64,000 nt of DNA from UBA981 sp942490995 (lineage in GTDB: Bacteria; Pseudomonadota; Gammaproteobacteria; Ga0077536), in NCBI GenBank assembly GCA_942490995.1, contig CALOBG010000067.1, positions 47,163 through 111,162 on the forward strand. Direction: 5' to 3'. Position numbers and translations under genes: made by a program. Positions 53,401-62,870 of this stretch are shown one piece after another (positions within the stretch are counted from its first letter, which is position 1; the number at the start of each line of letters is the position of its first letter). The notes under the pieces were generated by a model. That model was not told where the DNA came from. It made no database searches and worked only from the letters and a program-made list of their open reading frames with translations.

Positions 53401-54159
53401 ATGTATGCCGAATTCCGGCGCCGGCTGCTGGCCGGCGATAAGCTCTACGGCACCATGGTGACGCTGCAGTCGCCGGAGCTGGTGGAAACCCTGTGTTACC
53501 TCGGTTTCGATTGGTTGTTTATCGAAACCGAACACGCGCCGCTGCTGCCGCTGGCGGTGCAGGACATCGTACGCGCGGCGGGAACGACGCCCTGCCTGGT
53601 GCGCCTGTCACGCAGCGACGAAATTTCGATCAAGCGGGCGCTCGACGCCGGGGCGGCGGGGATTATCGTTCCGCAGGTAAATTCCGCGGCCCACGCGCGG
53701 CTGATCGTCAGTTTTGCCAAATACGCACCGATGGGCAGCCGCGGCATCGGCCTCAGCCGCGCCAGCATGCACGGCCTCAACTTCGCAAACTATCTGCGCG
53801 AAGCCAACCAGGCGACCAGCATTATCGTTCAGGCGGAACACGTCGACGCGGTGGAAAACATCGAAGAAATCTGCGCGGTCGAGGGCATCGACGCGGTGCT
53901 GGTCGGCCCCTATGACCTGTCAGCCAGTCTCAACAAAACCGGTCAGCTCGATCACCCGGATGTGCGCAAAGCCATCAATCACGTACGCGATGTGTGCCTG
54001 GCCAGGGGCATGCGCCTGGGCTTTTTCGGCGCCACGCCGGAGCTCGTTACACCACGCGCTGAGCAGGGCTTCAATCTGTTATGCAGCGGTGCGGACGTCG
54101 CGGTATTCGCCGCCGCGGCGCGCGAGCTGCTGTCGTCGCTGAAAGGGGAACAGGCATGA
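53401..54159 (+). CDS. HpcH/HpaI-type class II aldolase
   Basis: 252 residues of the HpcH/HpaI aldolase fold (2-keto-3-deoxy acid aldolases, metal-dependent). Visible segments: GFDWLFIETEHAPL near residue 38, ALDAGAAGIIVPQVNSAAHA, GSRGIGLSRA and the metal-binding QAEHVDAVENIEEIC and GIDAVLVGPYDLSASLN. It uses pyruvate-type enolate chemistry; the substrate is not identifiable. It overlaps the RraA-like gene by 4 bases (ATGA), so the two are translated together. Confidence 0.9.
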   Translation: MYAEFRRRLLAGDKLYGTMVTLQSPELVETLCYLGFDWLFIETEHAPLLPLAVQDIVRAAGTTPCLVRLSRSDEISIKRALDAGAAGIIVPQVNSAAHARLIVSFAKYAPMGSRGIGLSRASMHGLNFANYLREANQATSIIVQAEHVDAVENIEEICAVEGIDAVLVGPYDLSASLNKTGQLDHPDVRKAINHVRDVCLARGMRLGFFGATPELVTPRAEQGFNLLCSGADVAVFAAAARELLSSLKGEQA

Positions 54160-54821
54160 TTGATGCCGAACTGCGCGCGCAGCTGCTGGCGCTCGACACC
54201 GCGGCGCTCGCAGACGCCGACAAATCATTGTCCGTCATGGACCCGGCAATACGACCGCTGCGCGGCGGGCTCAAACTGGTCGGCATGGCGCGCACGGTGC
54301 GCTGCCACGAAGACTTCCTGGGGGTCATCCAGGCCCTTGACGAGTCGCTCGCGGGCGAAGTCCTGGTCGTCGATACCGGCGCGAGTACGCGCGCGGTGGT
54401 TGGTGAGCTCTTCTCGCTGGAAGCGCGCCGCCGTGGTCTCGCCGGGGTGGTGGTCGATGGTCCGGTGCGTGACGTCAGTACGCTGGCTGCACTCGATATG
54501 CCGGTTTATGCACGGTCGCTGTGTCCGTGCTCCGGGACCACGGTCACGATCACCGAGACCCAGGGCCGGGTGTGCTGCGGTGGCGTCGACGTCGAACCCG
54601 GCGACGTACTGGTCGGTGATGACGACGGGATTATTGTCGCCAGTGCCGCGCGCCTGCGCGAACTGGTGCCGCAGGCGCAGAATATCCAACGCCAGGAGGC
54701 CGAATTGCGCCGCCGCATGGCGGCCGGGCAGCCGCTGCTTTCCATGCTCAACTATGCCGACCACGTTCGCGCGCTGGAGCGCGGCGAAACCAGTAAGCTT
54801 GCGTTCAAGCTCGATGATTGA
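54156..54821 (+). CDS. RraA/4-hydroxy-4-methyl-2-oxoglutarate aldolase-like protein
   Basis: 221 residues of the RraA/DlpA fold. The conserved VVVDGPVRDVSTLAAL lies near residue 108, with Arg-Asp from the active site. VVGELFSLEARRRGLAG precedes it, and PGDVLVGDDDGIIVA follows. The C-terminal helical tail (QAQNIQRQEAELRRRMAAG) is like those of aldolase members rather than of the RNase E inhibitor RraA, which lacks it. With the overlapping HpcH aldolase it could act on a related 4-hydroxy-2-oxo acid. Annotations as demethylmenaquinone methyltransferase in databases are generally wrong for this fold. Confidence 0.85.
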   Translation: MIDAELRAQLLALDTAALADADKSLSVMDPAIRPLRGGLKLVGMARTVRCHEDFLGVIQALDESLAGEVLVVDTGASTRAVVGELFSLEARRRGLAGVVVDGPVRDVSTLAALDMPVYARSLCPCSGTTVTITETQGRVCCGGVDVEPGDVLVGDDDGIIVASAARLRELVPQAQNIQRQEAELRRRMAAGQPLLSMLNYADHVRALERGETSKLAFKLDD

Positions 54822-55203
54822 GTGTGTGTTGTGGCGGCACTGGTCGAAAATGTGCGTCGCGACGGCCTTGCTCGCCGGCACGGTGCTCGCCATGGCGGAT
54901 GTGACAGGGCAGGACTCGAACCATGCCGGTGAGCAGCGCGCGGCCGAACTCGCGACCTGCGCGGCCTACTACTTCAATGCTTCCAACGCGCGTCCGCTGC
55001 GCGATTATGAGGCGTTGTACAGCGCCGGTGAGCTGGCCATCAACCGCGCGCGTCGCATCCTGCCCGCGGCCGCAGTCGATCGCCTGGTTGGTGATGCGTC
55101 GGCCACGATGACGACTCTGATCGGCGGCGACTGGCGCAGGTTTGCACGGGTGAGCGAGATCTACGCGGCCGACTGCGACGAACTCCTCGGCAATACCCCA
55201 TGA
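54814..55203 (+). CDS. Small exported protein of unknown function
   Basis: 129 residues from ATG 54814, overlapping the RraA-like gene by 8 bases. A likely signal peptide (residues about 12-31, KMCVATALLAGTVLAMA) is followed by a helical body with two cysteines (ATCAAYYFN and AADCDELLG) that could form a disulfide. No family is recognised. Start and export call are plausible but not certain; a shorter start at MCVATALL is possible. It is co-directional and coupled with the two aldolases. Confidence 0.55.
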   Translation: MIECVLWRHWSKMCVATALLAGTVLAMADVTGQDSNHAGEQRAAELATCAAYYFNASNARPLRDYEALYSAGELAINRARRILPAAAVDRLVGDASATMTTLIGGDWRRFARVSEIYAADCDELLGNTP

Positions 55204-55207
55204 GCAC

Positions 55208-55702
55208 TCAGCCGCCGGGGCGCAGGAAATAGATCAGGTCCATTTCCGGTACCTGCAGGCCGGCGCCACTGAGCGCGGCGGAGATCTGCCCACGGTGATG
55301 CGTGGCGTGATTGAACACGTGCAGCAGGATCGCCGACAGCGGGGTGGTGTATTCGCGTCCGGCCAGGTTTCGATACACCACATCGGCTGCCAGGCCGGCT
55401 TCGTCATGGGTCCCGATCAGGTCCGTCCAGGTTCGAGCCTGGGCATAAATCGCCGACTCGAGTTCGTCGCGACTGCGGTACAGCTCTTCGTCAAGAGCGG
55501 CGAACGTACCGGGTTCGTTGCGACAGCGGCAGTGCCATACGCGTTCGGCGAGCAGGATGTGATTGAGGGTGCCATGGACGCTGCGGAAAAACAGACCGCA
55601 GTCGGCGCGGTAACGACTTGCATCGAGTGCGGCGAGTGCGGCGAACAGCGTTTCATAGGCCCATAAGTGGTAGTTGGCGAGCATCGCCAGCTGCGTTTTC
55701 AT
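55208..55702 (-). CDS. DinB-family metal-binding protein
   Basis: 164 residues of the DinB/DUF664 four-helix bundle. The metal-binding His triad is visible: GTLNHILLAERVW (residue about 46), and HATHHRGQ near residue 129. ATG 55702 (MKTQLAMLANYHLWAYETLF) matches the family start. DinB proteins include thiol-dependent S-transferases (e.g. mycothiol- or bacillithiol-dependent); the donor here is unknown. It is convergent with the small exported protein, with a 4-base gap. Confidence 0.85.
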   Translation of the reverse strand: MKTQLAMLANYHLWAYETLFAALAALDASRYRADCGLFFRSVHGTLNHILLAERVWHCRCRNEPGTFAALDEELYRSRDELESAIYAQARTWTDLIGTHDEAGLAADVVYRNLAGREYTTPLSAILLHVFNHATHHRGQISAALSGAGLQVPEMDLIYFLRPGG

Positions 55703-55910
55703 GTCGGCTCCCACGATCCACGAATATGACCGGCTCACGTTGCCTTGCGAATTATTCGATTGCAAGGCACGGTGTTTGCGCTCCTGGCACTTCAGCATTC
55801 GCGCTGGTGCGGCTTCACCACGGGTTACGTGCAGGGTTGCCAACTTGCGCCACAAATTGGCGGCAACGTACTATGCCGCAGCCTGAACAAGATACCGCCA
55901 AGGATTACCT

Positions 55911-57482
55911 ATGAATGGTGCCCATGCCCTGCTCGACAGCCTCGTGAAAGCGGGCGTAGAAGTGTGCTTCGCTAATCCTGGCACCTCCGAAATGCATCTG
56001 GTAACCGCGATCGGTAAAACCGAGGCCGTGCGCCCGGTGCTGTGTCTGTTCGAGGGTGTAGCCAGCGGCGCCGCCGATGGCTATGCGCGCATGAGCGGCA
56101 AGCCGGCGATCACCCTGCTGCACCTCGGACCGGGTTACGCCAACGGCATGGCCAACCTGCACAACGCGCGCAAAGCATTTTCGCCGGTGGTCAACATCGT
56201 CGGCGATCACGCGGTCTGGCATATTCAGTACGACGCGCCGCTGACCTCTGATGTAGTTGGCCACGCGAAGCTGCATTCGCATTGGCTGCGGGTCTCGGAA
56301 TCGGCCGAAGATCTGGCCCTGGCCGGCGCCGAGGCGGTGCAGGCCGCGCTCGGCGGCTGGGGCAAGATCGCGACCCTCATTGTGCCCGCCAATCACGCCT
56401 GGGAACCTGCTCACGAATCCTATGATCGGCTCCAGCCGCAGCCGATGGCACAGGTCGGCGAGGCCGCTATCGCGGCTTGTGCCGAGGCACTTGGCAACGG
56501 CAAACGCACGGCCCTGGTACTCGGTGGACGGGCGCTCAGCGCCGATGCGCTGGATGCCGCCGGGCGCATCGCCGAGGCCAGCGGGGCGGCGCTGTTGTGC
56601 GAAACGTTTCCGGCCCGATTGCAGCGCGGCGCCGGTCGCGTCGCGGTGCAGCGGATCCCGTATTTCGCCGAACAGGCGCTGGAGTTCCTCAAACCGTTCG
56701 AACAGATGATCCTGATCGGTGCGCCCCGGCCGGTGGCATTTTTTGCTTATCCCGGCGTAGCCAGCGTGCTGGCGCCGGAACACTGTGCCATGGTCAAACT
56801 CGCTGGGGTCGACGACGATGTGCCGGCAGCACTGCTCGCGCTCGCCGAACACATGCACGCCGAGCGGCCGTACCCGAAGCAGGCACGCACGCGCGCTGAG
56901 GCGGTAGGCGAGGCGCTTACCCCGGCCGCGATCGGAGACGTCATCAGCAACTTGTTACCGACTGACGCGATCGTCTCGGACGAGGGCATCACCTGCGGTC
57001 TCGAGCTTTTTCTGCGCACCGCCGGCGCCGCGCCGCACGACTGGCTCGCAATTACCGGTGGTTCGATCGGACAGGGACTGCCCCTGTGTCTCGGCGCCAG
57101 CATCGCCTGCCCGGATCGCAAGGTTGTTGCTTTCCAGGCCGACGGCAGTGCGATGTATACCGTGCAAGCCTTGTGGAGCATGGCGCGTGAGCAGACCGAC
57201 GTCACCGTGGTGCTGCTCAACAATAACAGCTATGCGATCCTCAATGTCGAGCTGGAACGGTTGAAAACCGATGAGCCGACGGCCAAGACATTGTCCATGC
57301 TCGACCTGTCCAATCCGGGCATCGACTGGGTCAGCATCGCCACGGGCATGGATATCGCGGCGACCCGCGCCACCAGCGTGGCGGAATTTGAAGCGCAGTT
57401 CGGCGCCGCTATGGCGACGCCGGGGCCGCGCCTGATCGAAGTGATGGTGGCGCAGAACCTGGGGCCAGGGCTGCGCCGCTGA
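55911..57482 (+). CDS. TPP-dependent enzyme, acetolactate synthase large-subunit-like
   Basis: 523 residues of the ThDP decarboxylase/AHAS fold. The N-terminal PYR domain has the proton-relay Glu48 in FEGVASGAADGYARM and PGTSEMHLVTAI. The middle domain covers about 190-330. The C-terminal PP domain has the TPP/Mg site QADGSAMYTVQALWS to VVLLNNNSYAIL, residues about 403-440. It is shorter than IlvB (about 570). It lacks a visible FAD-specific loop and has no small subunit next to it, so a decarboxylase or carboligase of unknown substrate is more likely than true acetolactate synthase. Confidence 0.85.
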   Translation: MNGAHALLDSLVKAGVEVCFANPGTSEMHLVTAIGKTEAVRPVLCLFEGVASGAADGYARMSGKPAITLLHLGPGYANGMANLHNARKAFSPVVNIVGDHAVWHIQYDAPLTSDVVGHAKLHSHWLRVSESAEDLALAGAEAVQAALGGWGKIATLIVPANHAWEPAHESYDRLQPQPMAQVGEAAIAACAEALGNGKRTALVLGGRALSADALDAAGRIAEASGAALLCETFPARLQRGAGRVAVQRIPYFAEQALEFLKPFEQMILIGAPRPVAFFAYPGVASVLAPEHCAMVKLAGVDDDVPAALLALAEHMHAERPYPKQARTRAEAVGEALTPAAIGDVISNLLPTDAIVSDEGITCGLELFLRTAGAAPHDWLAITGGSIGQGLPLCLGASIACPDRKVVAFQADGSAMYTVQALWSMAREQTDVTVVLLNNNSYAILNVELERLKTDEPTAKTLSMLDLSNPGIDWVSIATGMDIAATRATSVAEFEAQFGAAMATPGPRLIEVMVAQNLGPGLRR

Positions 57483-57489
57483 GTGTGGC

Positions 57490-58593
57490 TCAGGGGTCGA
57501 CTTTGCGCTGCAGGTCGCGGCGCACGTCGAAAATTCGTTTCGCGCCCTGTTCGTCGAGCGTCTTGTTGATGCCGTCGTAGAGTTCGCCCAGCAGCGGCAT
57601 GACGCGAGCCAGCATGGCCTGGTGCAACTGCTTCTGTACGCGCCCAGAATCGCTGTAACTGGTCACCGCTTCCCAGAAAATGCGGCATGCGCCGCCCGGT
57701 ACCAGCGGGTTGGCGCGATCGTCCAGCTGGTGCCCGAGCACGTTCGCCAGGCGTACGCTGAGCTCGAAAAACTGCGATTTGTAACGCTCCTCGACGCGTT
57801 GCGCGAGGGCCACGATGCGAGCGTTGTGTTCGGCGACGCGAGTGGCGACGACTTTGCCGTCGCCACTCGCGGCGTCCTTGGCCTTGGACGTCGCCTTGAG
57901 CTGCATCAGGGTCATTTCCTGGGTCTGCTCCAGATCGCTGACGGCGGCGAATCCCTGCAGAAATTCGTGTTCGATGGTACGCGTGATGCCCATCGCCTTG
58001 CTTTCGATAAGGTCGGCTTCGGCGGCCGCTTCAGCGGCTTCCGCACCTTTGCTCTCGTCAGCCAGTGTGCGCAGTCGGTTGACGAGTTCGGTACGCATAC
58101 TCCAGATGATGTTCGGCAATAACTTCTGCAGGGTCTGACGACAGGCCTTGAGGATGGCGCGCTGTTCGGCGGTGGGGCCCGTCGTTCGTCCAGACGCGAT
58201 GCGCTCGTTGACGGCGTTCTGAGCGATCACGCGCAGGCCCGCGCGCAGGGCCGGGGTCGGTTCGGCGAAAGCGATGCCAACCGCGATCGGTGCTCGCCAC
58301 ATGATGCGTACCGAGGTCGAGACCTTGTCGTTCGGGGCACGTTGCGGATCCGGCGCGAACACCAGTGTTGCCAGGGTGCCCTGCTTGAGCGGTTCGCGGC
58401 TCGGTTCGCTGGGTACTACCTGGATCGCTAGCAGCATGCCGGTGCTGCTGACGTCTTCGATCATACAGTCGACTTCGATCCCGAGCATGTCGGTAAGCAC
58501 CGCGGGTACGGCAACGTCGTGGCGCATATTGGCGCGCCGGTGGCCCCACTCGTCGGCGTCCGGATCAATAATTTCTGGCTTCTCGTAGCGCAC
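57490..58593 (-). CDS. PilZ domain protein with truncated DUF1631-like region
   Basis: 367 residues, no membrane segment. Residues about 18-125 form a PilZ-type c-di-GMP-binding domain (RRANMRHDVAVPA with basic RxxxR and the IEDVSSTGMLL D-x-S-x-x-G motif). The rest (about 140-367) is helical and matches the DUF1631 N-terminal pattern, with GHQLDDRANPLVPGGACRIFWEAV and MPLLGELYDGINKTLDEQG. Full DUF1631 proteins are about 700-800 residues, so this is a short form. It is convergent with the TPP enzyme at 7 bases. Confidence 0.7.
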   Translation of the reverse strand: MRYEKPEIIDPDADEWGHRRANMRHDVAVPAVLTDMLGIEVDCMIEDVSSTGMLLAIQVVPSEPSREPLKQGTLATLVFAPDPQRAPNDKVSTSVRIMWRAPIAVGIAFAEPTPALRAGLRVIAQNAVNERIASGRTTGPTAEQRAILKACRQTLQKLLPNIIWSMRTELVNRLRTLADESKGAEAAEAAAEADLIESKAMGITRTIEHEFLQGFAAVSDLEQTQEMTLMQLKATSKAKDAASGDGKVVATRVAEHNARIVALAQRVEERYKSQFFELSVRLANVLGHQLDDRANPLVPGGACRIFWEAVTSYSDSGRVQKQLHQAMLARVMPLLGELYDGINKTLDEQGAKRIFDVRRDLQRKVDP

Positions 58594-58832
58594 GGTTCGA
58601 GGCCTTGTATACAGTCCTTTAAATGTCGGTCAGGTGCCGGAAAACTTGAGTCTCCAGAAGGCTTTGCATCCCCTCGGAGAGGTAGTTTGTCGCACTATCG
58701 GGCAGTGCACAACAGGTGCCGGCCGTCCCCCCGCAAAGGCGGTCACAATGCAACCGGCCCCACCGACGCCGGCGCCACGGTGTGCGGCGGGTCCTGATCC
58801 CGCCTCCTGCTCAGGGTATCGACCGCGCGGGC

Positions 58833-60812
58833 TCAGGCTTCAGGGTTGGCCGCGGCGCGGCGCAGGGCGTGCGTGGCAGCACTGTCCAGCACCAGTCCCT
58901 CGGGGTCGAATTCGGGGTCGCCGCTGATCACCACCCCGTAATCGGCGCGCGCCCCGCCGATGCTGACATAGCCGTCACGAACATCGGCCAGCACCCGCTC
59001 CGGATCACGCGCGTAGGGGTCGCCCCAGCCGCCGCCGCCATTGGTGATGTAGCGCGAAAACGCGCCCGAGCGCGTGCGCCAGACCGGCTCGCGGGCGAAG
59101 TAGAAATATTCGCCGTCAGGGTCGGGCGCCCTCGACTGCGGATCGAGCACCCCGGCGATCGGGGTCGTCGCGGCATAGACCTCGTCGCTTACCGCGACGA
59201 GTTTGCCGGCCACCGTCAGCGCCGGGTCCTCGGGTTCGAACAGCCAGCAGGCGCCGGCGCGCCCGGTGTGTCCGCCGCGCACGCCGAAACCGGTGCCCTG
59301 TTTGAGACGAATGGGGATGCTGTAGTGTTCGCCGTCGGTTTCCCAGTAGGCGTCCTTGAGTACCGCCGCGCCGCCGCGGTTGAAGCCGGCGCCGCCCGAG
59401 TCGGTTACATACTCCTTGCGCATCAACAGTACCGGCGAATCGAGCTCCGAGGCTTCGGTCGATGGATCGAGGCCGTTAACCATATACGGCACGGTATAGG
59501 ATTCCCCGTCGTGGTCCTTGTCGGCCCCCCACGGACCGTGTTCGCCGCCGACGATGCCGATGTTCTGCCACGACGAGCCGTCAGTACGCAGGCCATGAGC
59601 GTTGTGTACGCACACCGCGCCGTAATCGCCGGCGAAAGCGTCCTTGCCCAGCACCTTGCCGATTTCGCGGATGATGCCGTTCAGCAACGCCGCCGAGATT
59701 TCCCAGTACAGCATGATCGCACCGTCCGGTGGCAGCGCCGACATGATGGTGCCGGGCGGCACGACGATGTCGATCGGACGGTAAGCGCCCGAGGTGAACG
59801 GGCTGTGGCGATCGACGAGCAGCTTGAAGGCGGCGCCGACCGCGGTCTTGGCGTCGAGCGGGCCGGCGTTGATGCAGGTCCGCGCCTGGCGCGAAGAGCC
59901 ACTCAGGTCGACTTCGAGGCGACCACCGTGCTTGATGATGCGGGCACGCACTACCAGCTTCTCGTCGTCGCCGGCGCCGTCAGCGTCAATCGGCTCCTCG
60001 GTCAGGTATTCGCCGTCGGGGATGCGCTCGAGCGCGGTACTCATGGCTTCAGCGGAGACGTCGCAGCAATAGCGCACGGTGCCGCGATAAGCCTGCTCGC
60101 CGTAGCGGGCTATGCTTTCCAGGAGCAGTTTCTCACCGAGCTTGAGCTGCTCCGCCATGGTGATGAAATCCGGCTTCAGGAAGCCCGCGAAGCGGGTGTT
60201 GTCGAACACCAGCGAAAACGTTGAACGCACCGGCTTATCATGTTCGAACAGCAGCATGGGGCCGATCACGAGGCCGTTTTCGTAAACATTGGCCTTGGTG
60301 CCGCTGAAACCACCCGGCGTGATCCCGCCCATATCGAGCTGATGGGCGCGGGCGTTCATGAACGCGACCGGCCGACCGCCGTGAAACACCGGTCGAATGA
60401 AGCAGGTATCGTTGACGTGGTTGCCGGCGCGATAAGGATCGTTGCAGATCAACACGTCACCGGGTTTCAGGTTTTCGACACCGTACTCTTCGACGATGTT
60501 ACGCACCGCGTCTTCCATCGTGCCGAGGAACACCAGCAGTGAACTGGACACCGCCGGCATCGGATAGTCCATGTCCGGCGGACCGGAAATGGTGATAGCG
60601 AAGTCATACCAGTCGCGGATGATCGGCGAAAACGCGCTGAACATCAGTCCCGTGCTCATGTGGTCGACCAGGTAACGCAGGCGGTTCGACAGCACCATCG
60701 CGGTAAAGCGATCGCAATGATAGGCCCGCTCGAACTGATCCGCGCTCCAGTCGCGCAATCGTTGCGGTAGTGCGTCGCCAATGCAGCCGTCGAGATCGGG
60801 TTGGGTACTCAT
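58833..60812 (-). CDS. Hydantoinase B/oxoprolinase family protein
   Basis: 659 residues of the N-methylhydantoinase B / oxoprolinase beta family. Visible motifs: NDPYRAGNHVNDTCFIRPVFHGG near residue 120, DMGGITPGGF, and the C-terminal NGGGGWGDPYARDPERVL with glycine-rich turn. ATG 60812 is 11 bases after the HyuA-like gene stop. The pair performs ATP-dependent hydrolysis or carboxylation of cyclic amides or ketones; the substrate cannot be read here. Its C-terminus is intact and long relative to some hydantoinase B proteins (about 570). Confidence 0.88.
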   Translation of the reverse strand: MSTQPDLDGCIGDALPQRLRDWSADQFERAYHCDRFTAMVLSNRLRYLVDHMSTGLMFSAFSPIIRDWYDFAITISGPPDMDYPMPAVSSSLLVFLGTMEDAVRNIVEEYGVENLKPGDVLICNDPYRAGNHVNDTCFIRPVFHGGRPVAFMNARAHQLDMGGITPGGFSGTKANVYENGLVIGPMLLFEHDKPVRSTFSLVFDNTRFAGFLKPDFITMAEQLKLGEKLLLESIARYGEQAYRGTVRYCCDVSAEAMSTALERIPDGEYLTEEPIDADGAGDDEKLVVRARIIKHGGRLEVDLSGSSRQARTCINAGPLDAKTAVGAAFKLLVDRHSPFTSGAYRPIDIVVPPGTIMSALPPDGAIMLYWEISAALLNGIIREIGKVLGKDAFAGDYGAVCVHNAHGLRTDGSSWQNIGIVGGEHGPWGADKDHDGESYTVPYMVNGLDPSTEASELDSPVLLMRKEYVTDSGGAGFNRGGAAVLKDAYWETDGEHYSIPIRLKQGTGFGVRGGHTGRAGACWLFEPEDPALTVAGKLVAVSDEVYAATTPIAGVLDPQSRAPDPDGEYFYFAREPVWRTRSGAFSRYITNGGGGWGDPYARDPERVLADVRDGYVSIGGARADYGVVISGDPEFDPEGLVLDSAATHALRRAAANPEA

Positions 60813-60823
60813 ACGGGTTCCTC

Positions 60824-62848
60824 TCAGGGCAAACGTCGGATATTGATTTCGCCGTAGCGGCCGACCGTGCCGAGCTGGTTCTGGGTGATATAGGTGGTCG
60901 ACAAGGCTTCGCGCACGATCGCCGGGCCGTGAATTTCGTCGCCCTGGCGCAGGTCCTCGCGTGCATAGATCTGGGCCAGTTCCTCGGCATCCGAAACGTA
61001 GCGCAGCACGCTGGTGCCGACTGCACGCAGCGCCGCGCCACTGCGCGGTGGCAATTCGGGATAGCTGACCTTCTCGGTCCTGACCACCGCGCGCAGGCGG
61101 TAGGTTACGCCCTGCACCGGGATCGCTTCGAAACGATTGCCGTTGCGGGCCTGGTAGGCATCGTGGAAATTGCTGATCATGGTTTCGATGGTGGCCGCGG
61201 TAATGTCACCGTCCGGCACCGGCACGAACGGCGTCTCCCAGGTCTGACCGACGAGCTGGGCGTCGAACGCACGTACGATGGCGACATCCTGGTGCGCACC
61301 GAGCCGGGCGCGCAGCTTCTTTTCCATGCTCGCGTAAATCGTCCGGATCGAATCGACCGCCGCCGGTTCAAGCACCGTGTAAGCACTCTGGCTGATACCG
61401 TAAGCCTGGTCGGCGCTGAGCAGCCCGAGGGCGGAGAACAGGCCCGGGTGCGGCGGCACGATGACGCTTTTGACGTGGACCATATCGGCCAGCGCCGGCA
61501 GCAGCAGCGGGCCCGCCGCGCCGAACGCCATCAGTGCGTAATCGCGCGGATCGATGCCGTGCTTGATGGCGATGTTGAAGATCCCTTCGGCGATGTTGTT
61601 GAGGCCGATATCGAAGCCGTAGCGCACGCGGCTTTCGAACGGCAGCGGCGTGTCGAGGCGCTCAAAAGCCTGGCGCGCGAGCGCCACGTCGAGCTGCATC
61701 TTGCCACCGGCAAAGCCGTCCGGGTCGAGCAGGCCGGCGAGCAGACAGATGTCGGTCATGGTCGGCTGCTGGCCGCCGCGACCATAACAGGCCGGCCCCG
61801 GATCGGCGCCGGCGCTGCCGGGACCGACCCGGATGTCGCCACTCGGTGAGATCGCAACCAGGCTGCCGCCGCCGGCGCCGATGCTCGAGATGTCGTTCGA
61901 CAGGGCGTTGACGATGAGATCGTGTTCGAGTTCGAAGGTTGTGTTGACGAACGGCTGACCGTCGGTGACCAGGCTGATATCACATGAGGTGCCGCCGACG
62001 TCTGCGCACAGCAGATTGTTTTCTTCGATCAGCGCGCCGAAATGGGCGCTGCCGACGGTGCCTGCGGCCGGACCAGCAAACACCACCCGGAACGGCGCTT
62101 CCATCGCGTCCGCGACCGGGATCAGGTTGGCGGTGCAGTCGGCGAAATTGAGCTGACCGCGGAAACCCTGATCGCTGAGACCACTGGCGAGCCGTTCACT
62201 GTAGGCCTCGTAGATGATTTTCATGAATACGTCGACGAGTGTCGTCGAGGTTCGTGCATATTCTTTCGCCAGCGGCGAGATCTCGCTCGACACGGAGCAG
62301 GGGATGTCGCCGAGTTCCTCGCTGACCAGCTCGCGCAGACGTTTTTCGTGCACGTTATTGGTATACGCGTGCAGCAGGCAGATGGCGACGCCCTCGACCT
62401 TGCAGCGCCTGAGAACCTGCAGCTGTTCGCGCGCCTGGCGTTCATCGAGCGGGGTAAAAATTTCTCCGCCAGGCTTGATCCGTTCGACTACCCCGCGGCG
62501 CAGGTAGCGTGGCACCAGCGGCCGCGCGGCATCGCCGAAACTGCGCCGCCAGCTCGGGTCGGTCAGGGCCGCGACCGGACGCCAGGTGCGACCGATGTCA
62601 GGAATATCGCGGTGACCGATGGTGGTGAGCAAACCAATCTTGGGTAGCGAGCGCGTGATGATCGCGTTCAACCCGTGGGTGCTGGCATGGTTGAACACCG
62701 GTGCGTCGGCCACCCCGAGTTCGGCCGCGCCGGCGACGACCCCGCGATCGGTGTGGTGGACGTCAGTGGAAACTTTGGCCGTTCGGATCACGCCGTCGCT
62801 GACCGACACCACGTCGGTGAAGGTGCCGCCTACATCAACTGCCATCAT
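60824..62848 (-). CDS. Hydantoinase A/oxoprolinase family protein
   Basis: 674 residues. The ASKHA-type ATP-binding segments are present: VDVGGTFTDVVSVSDG at residues about 4-20 and LLCADVGGTSCDISLVTDG near residue 280. SIGAGGGSLVAIS and GSAGADPGPACYGRGG (near 340) follow, all hallmarks of Hydantoinase_A. With the adjacent hydantoinase B it forms an alpha/beta pair. Close relatives include acetophenone carboxylase and acetone carboxylase beta subunits as well as oxoprolinases, so the reaction could be hydrolysis or carboxylation. The small zinc-ribbon gene precedes it by 22 bases. Confidence 0.9.
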   Translation of the reverse strand: MMAVDVGGTFTDVVSVSDGVIRTAKVSTDVHHTDRGVVAGAAELGVADAPVFNHASTHGLNAIITRSLPKIGLLTTIGHRDIPDIGRTWRPVAALTDPSWRRSFGDAARPLVPRYLRRGVVERIKPGGEIFTPLDERQAREQLQVLRRCKVEGVAICLLHAYTNNVHEKRLRELVSEELGDIPCSVSSEISPLAKEYARTSTTLVDVFMKIIYEAYSERLASGLSDQGFRGQLNFADCTANLIPVADAMEAPFRVVFAGPAAGTVGSAHFGALIEENNLLCADVGGTSCDISLVTDGQPFVNTTFELEHDLIVNALSNDISSIGAGGGSLVAISPSGDIRVGPGSAGADPGPACYGRGGQQPTMTDICLLAGLLDPDGFAGGKMQLDVALARQAFERLDTPLPFESRVRYGFDIGLNNIAEGIFNIAIKHGIDPRDYALMAFGAAGPLLLPALADMVHVKSVIVPPHPGLFSALGLLSADQAYGISQSAYTVLEPAAVDSIRTIYASMEKKLRARLGAHQDVAIVRAFDAQLVGQTWETPFVPVPDGDITAATIETMISNFHDAYQARNGNRFEAIPVQGVTYRLRAVVRTEKVSYPELPPRSGAALRAVGTSVLRYVSDAEELAQIYAREDLRQGDEIHGPAIVREALSTTYITQNQLGTVGRYGEINIRRLP

Positions 62849-62870
62849 GGGAACAGGTTCCTTGTGAACG

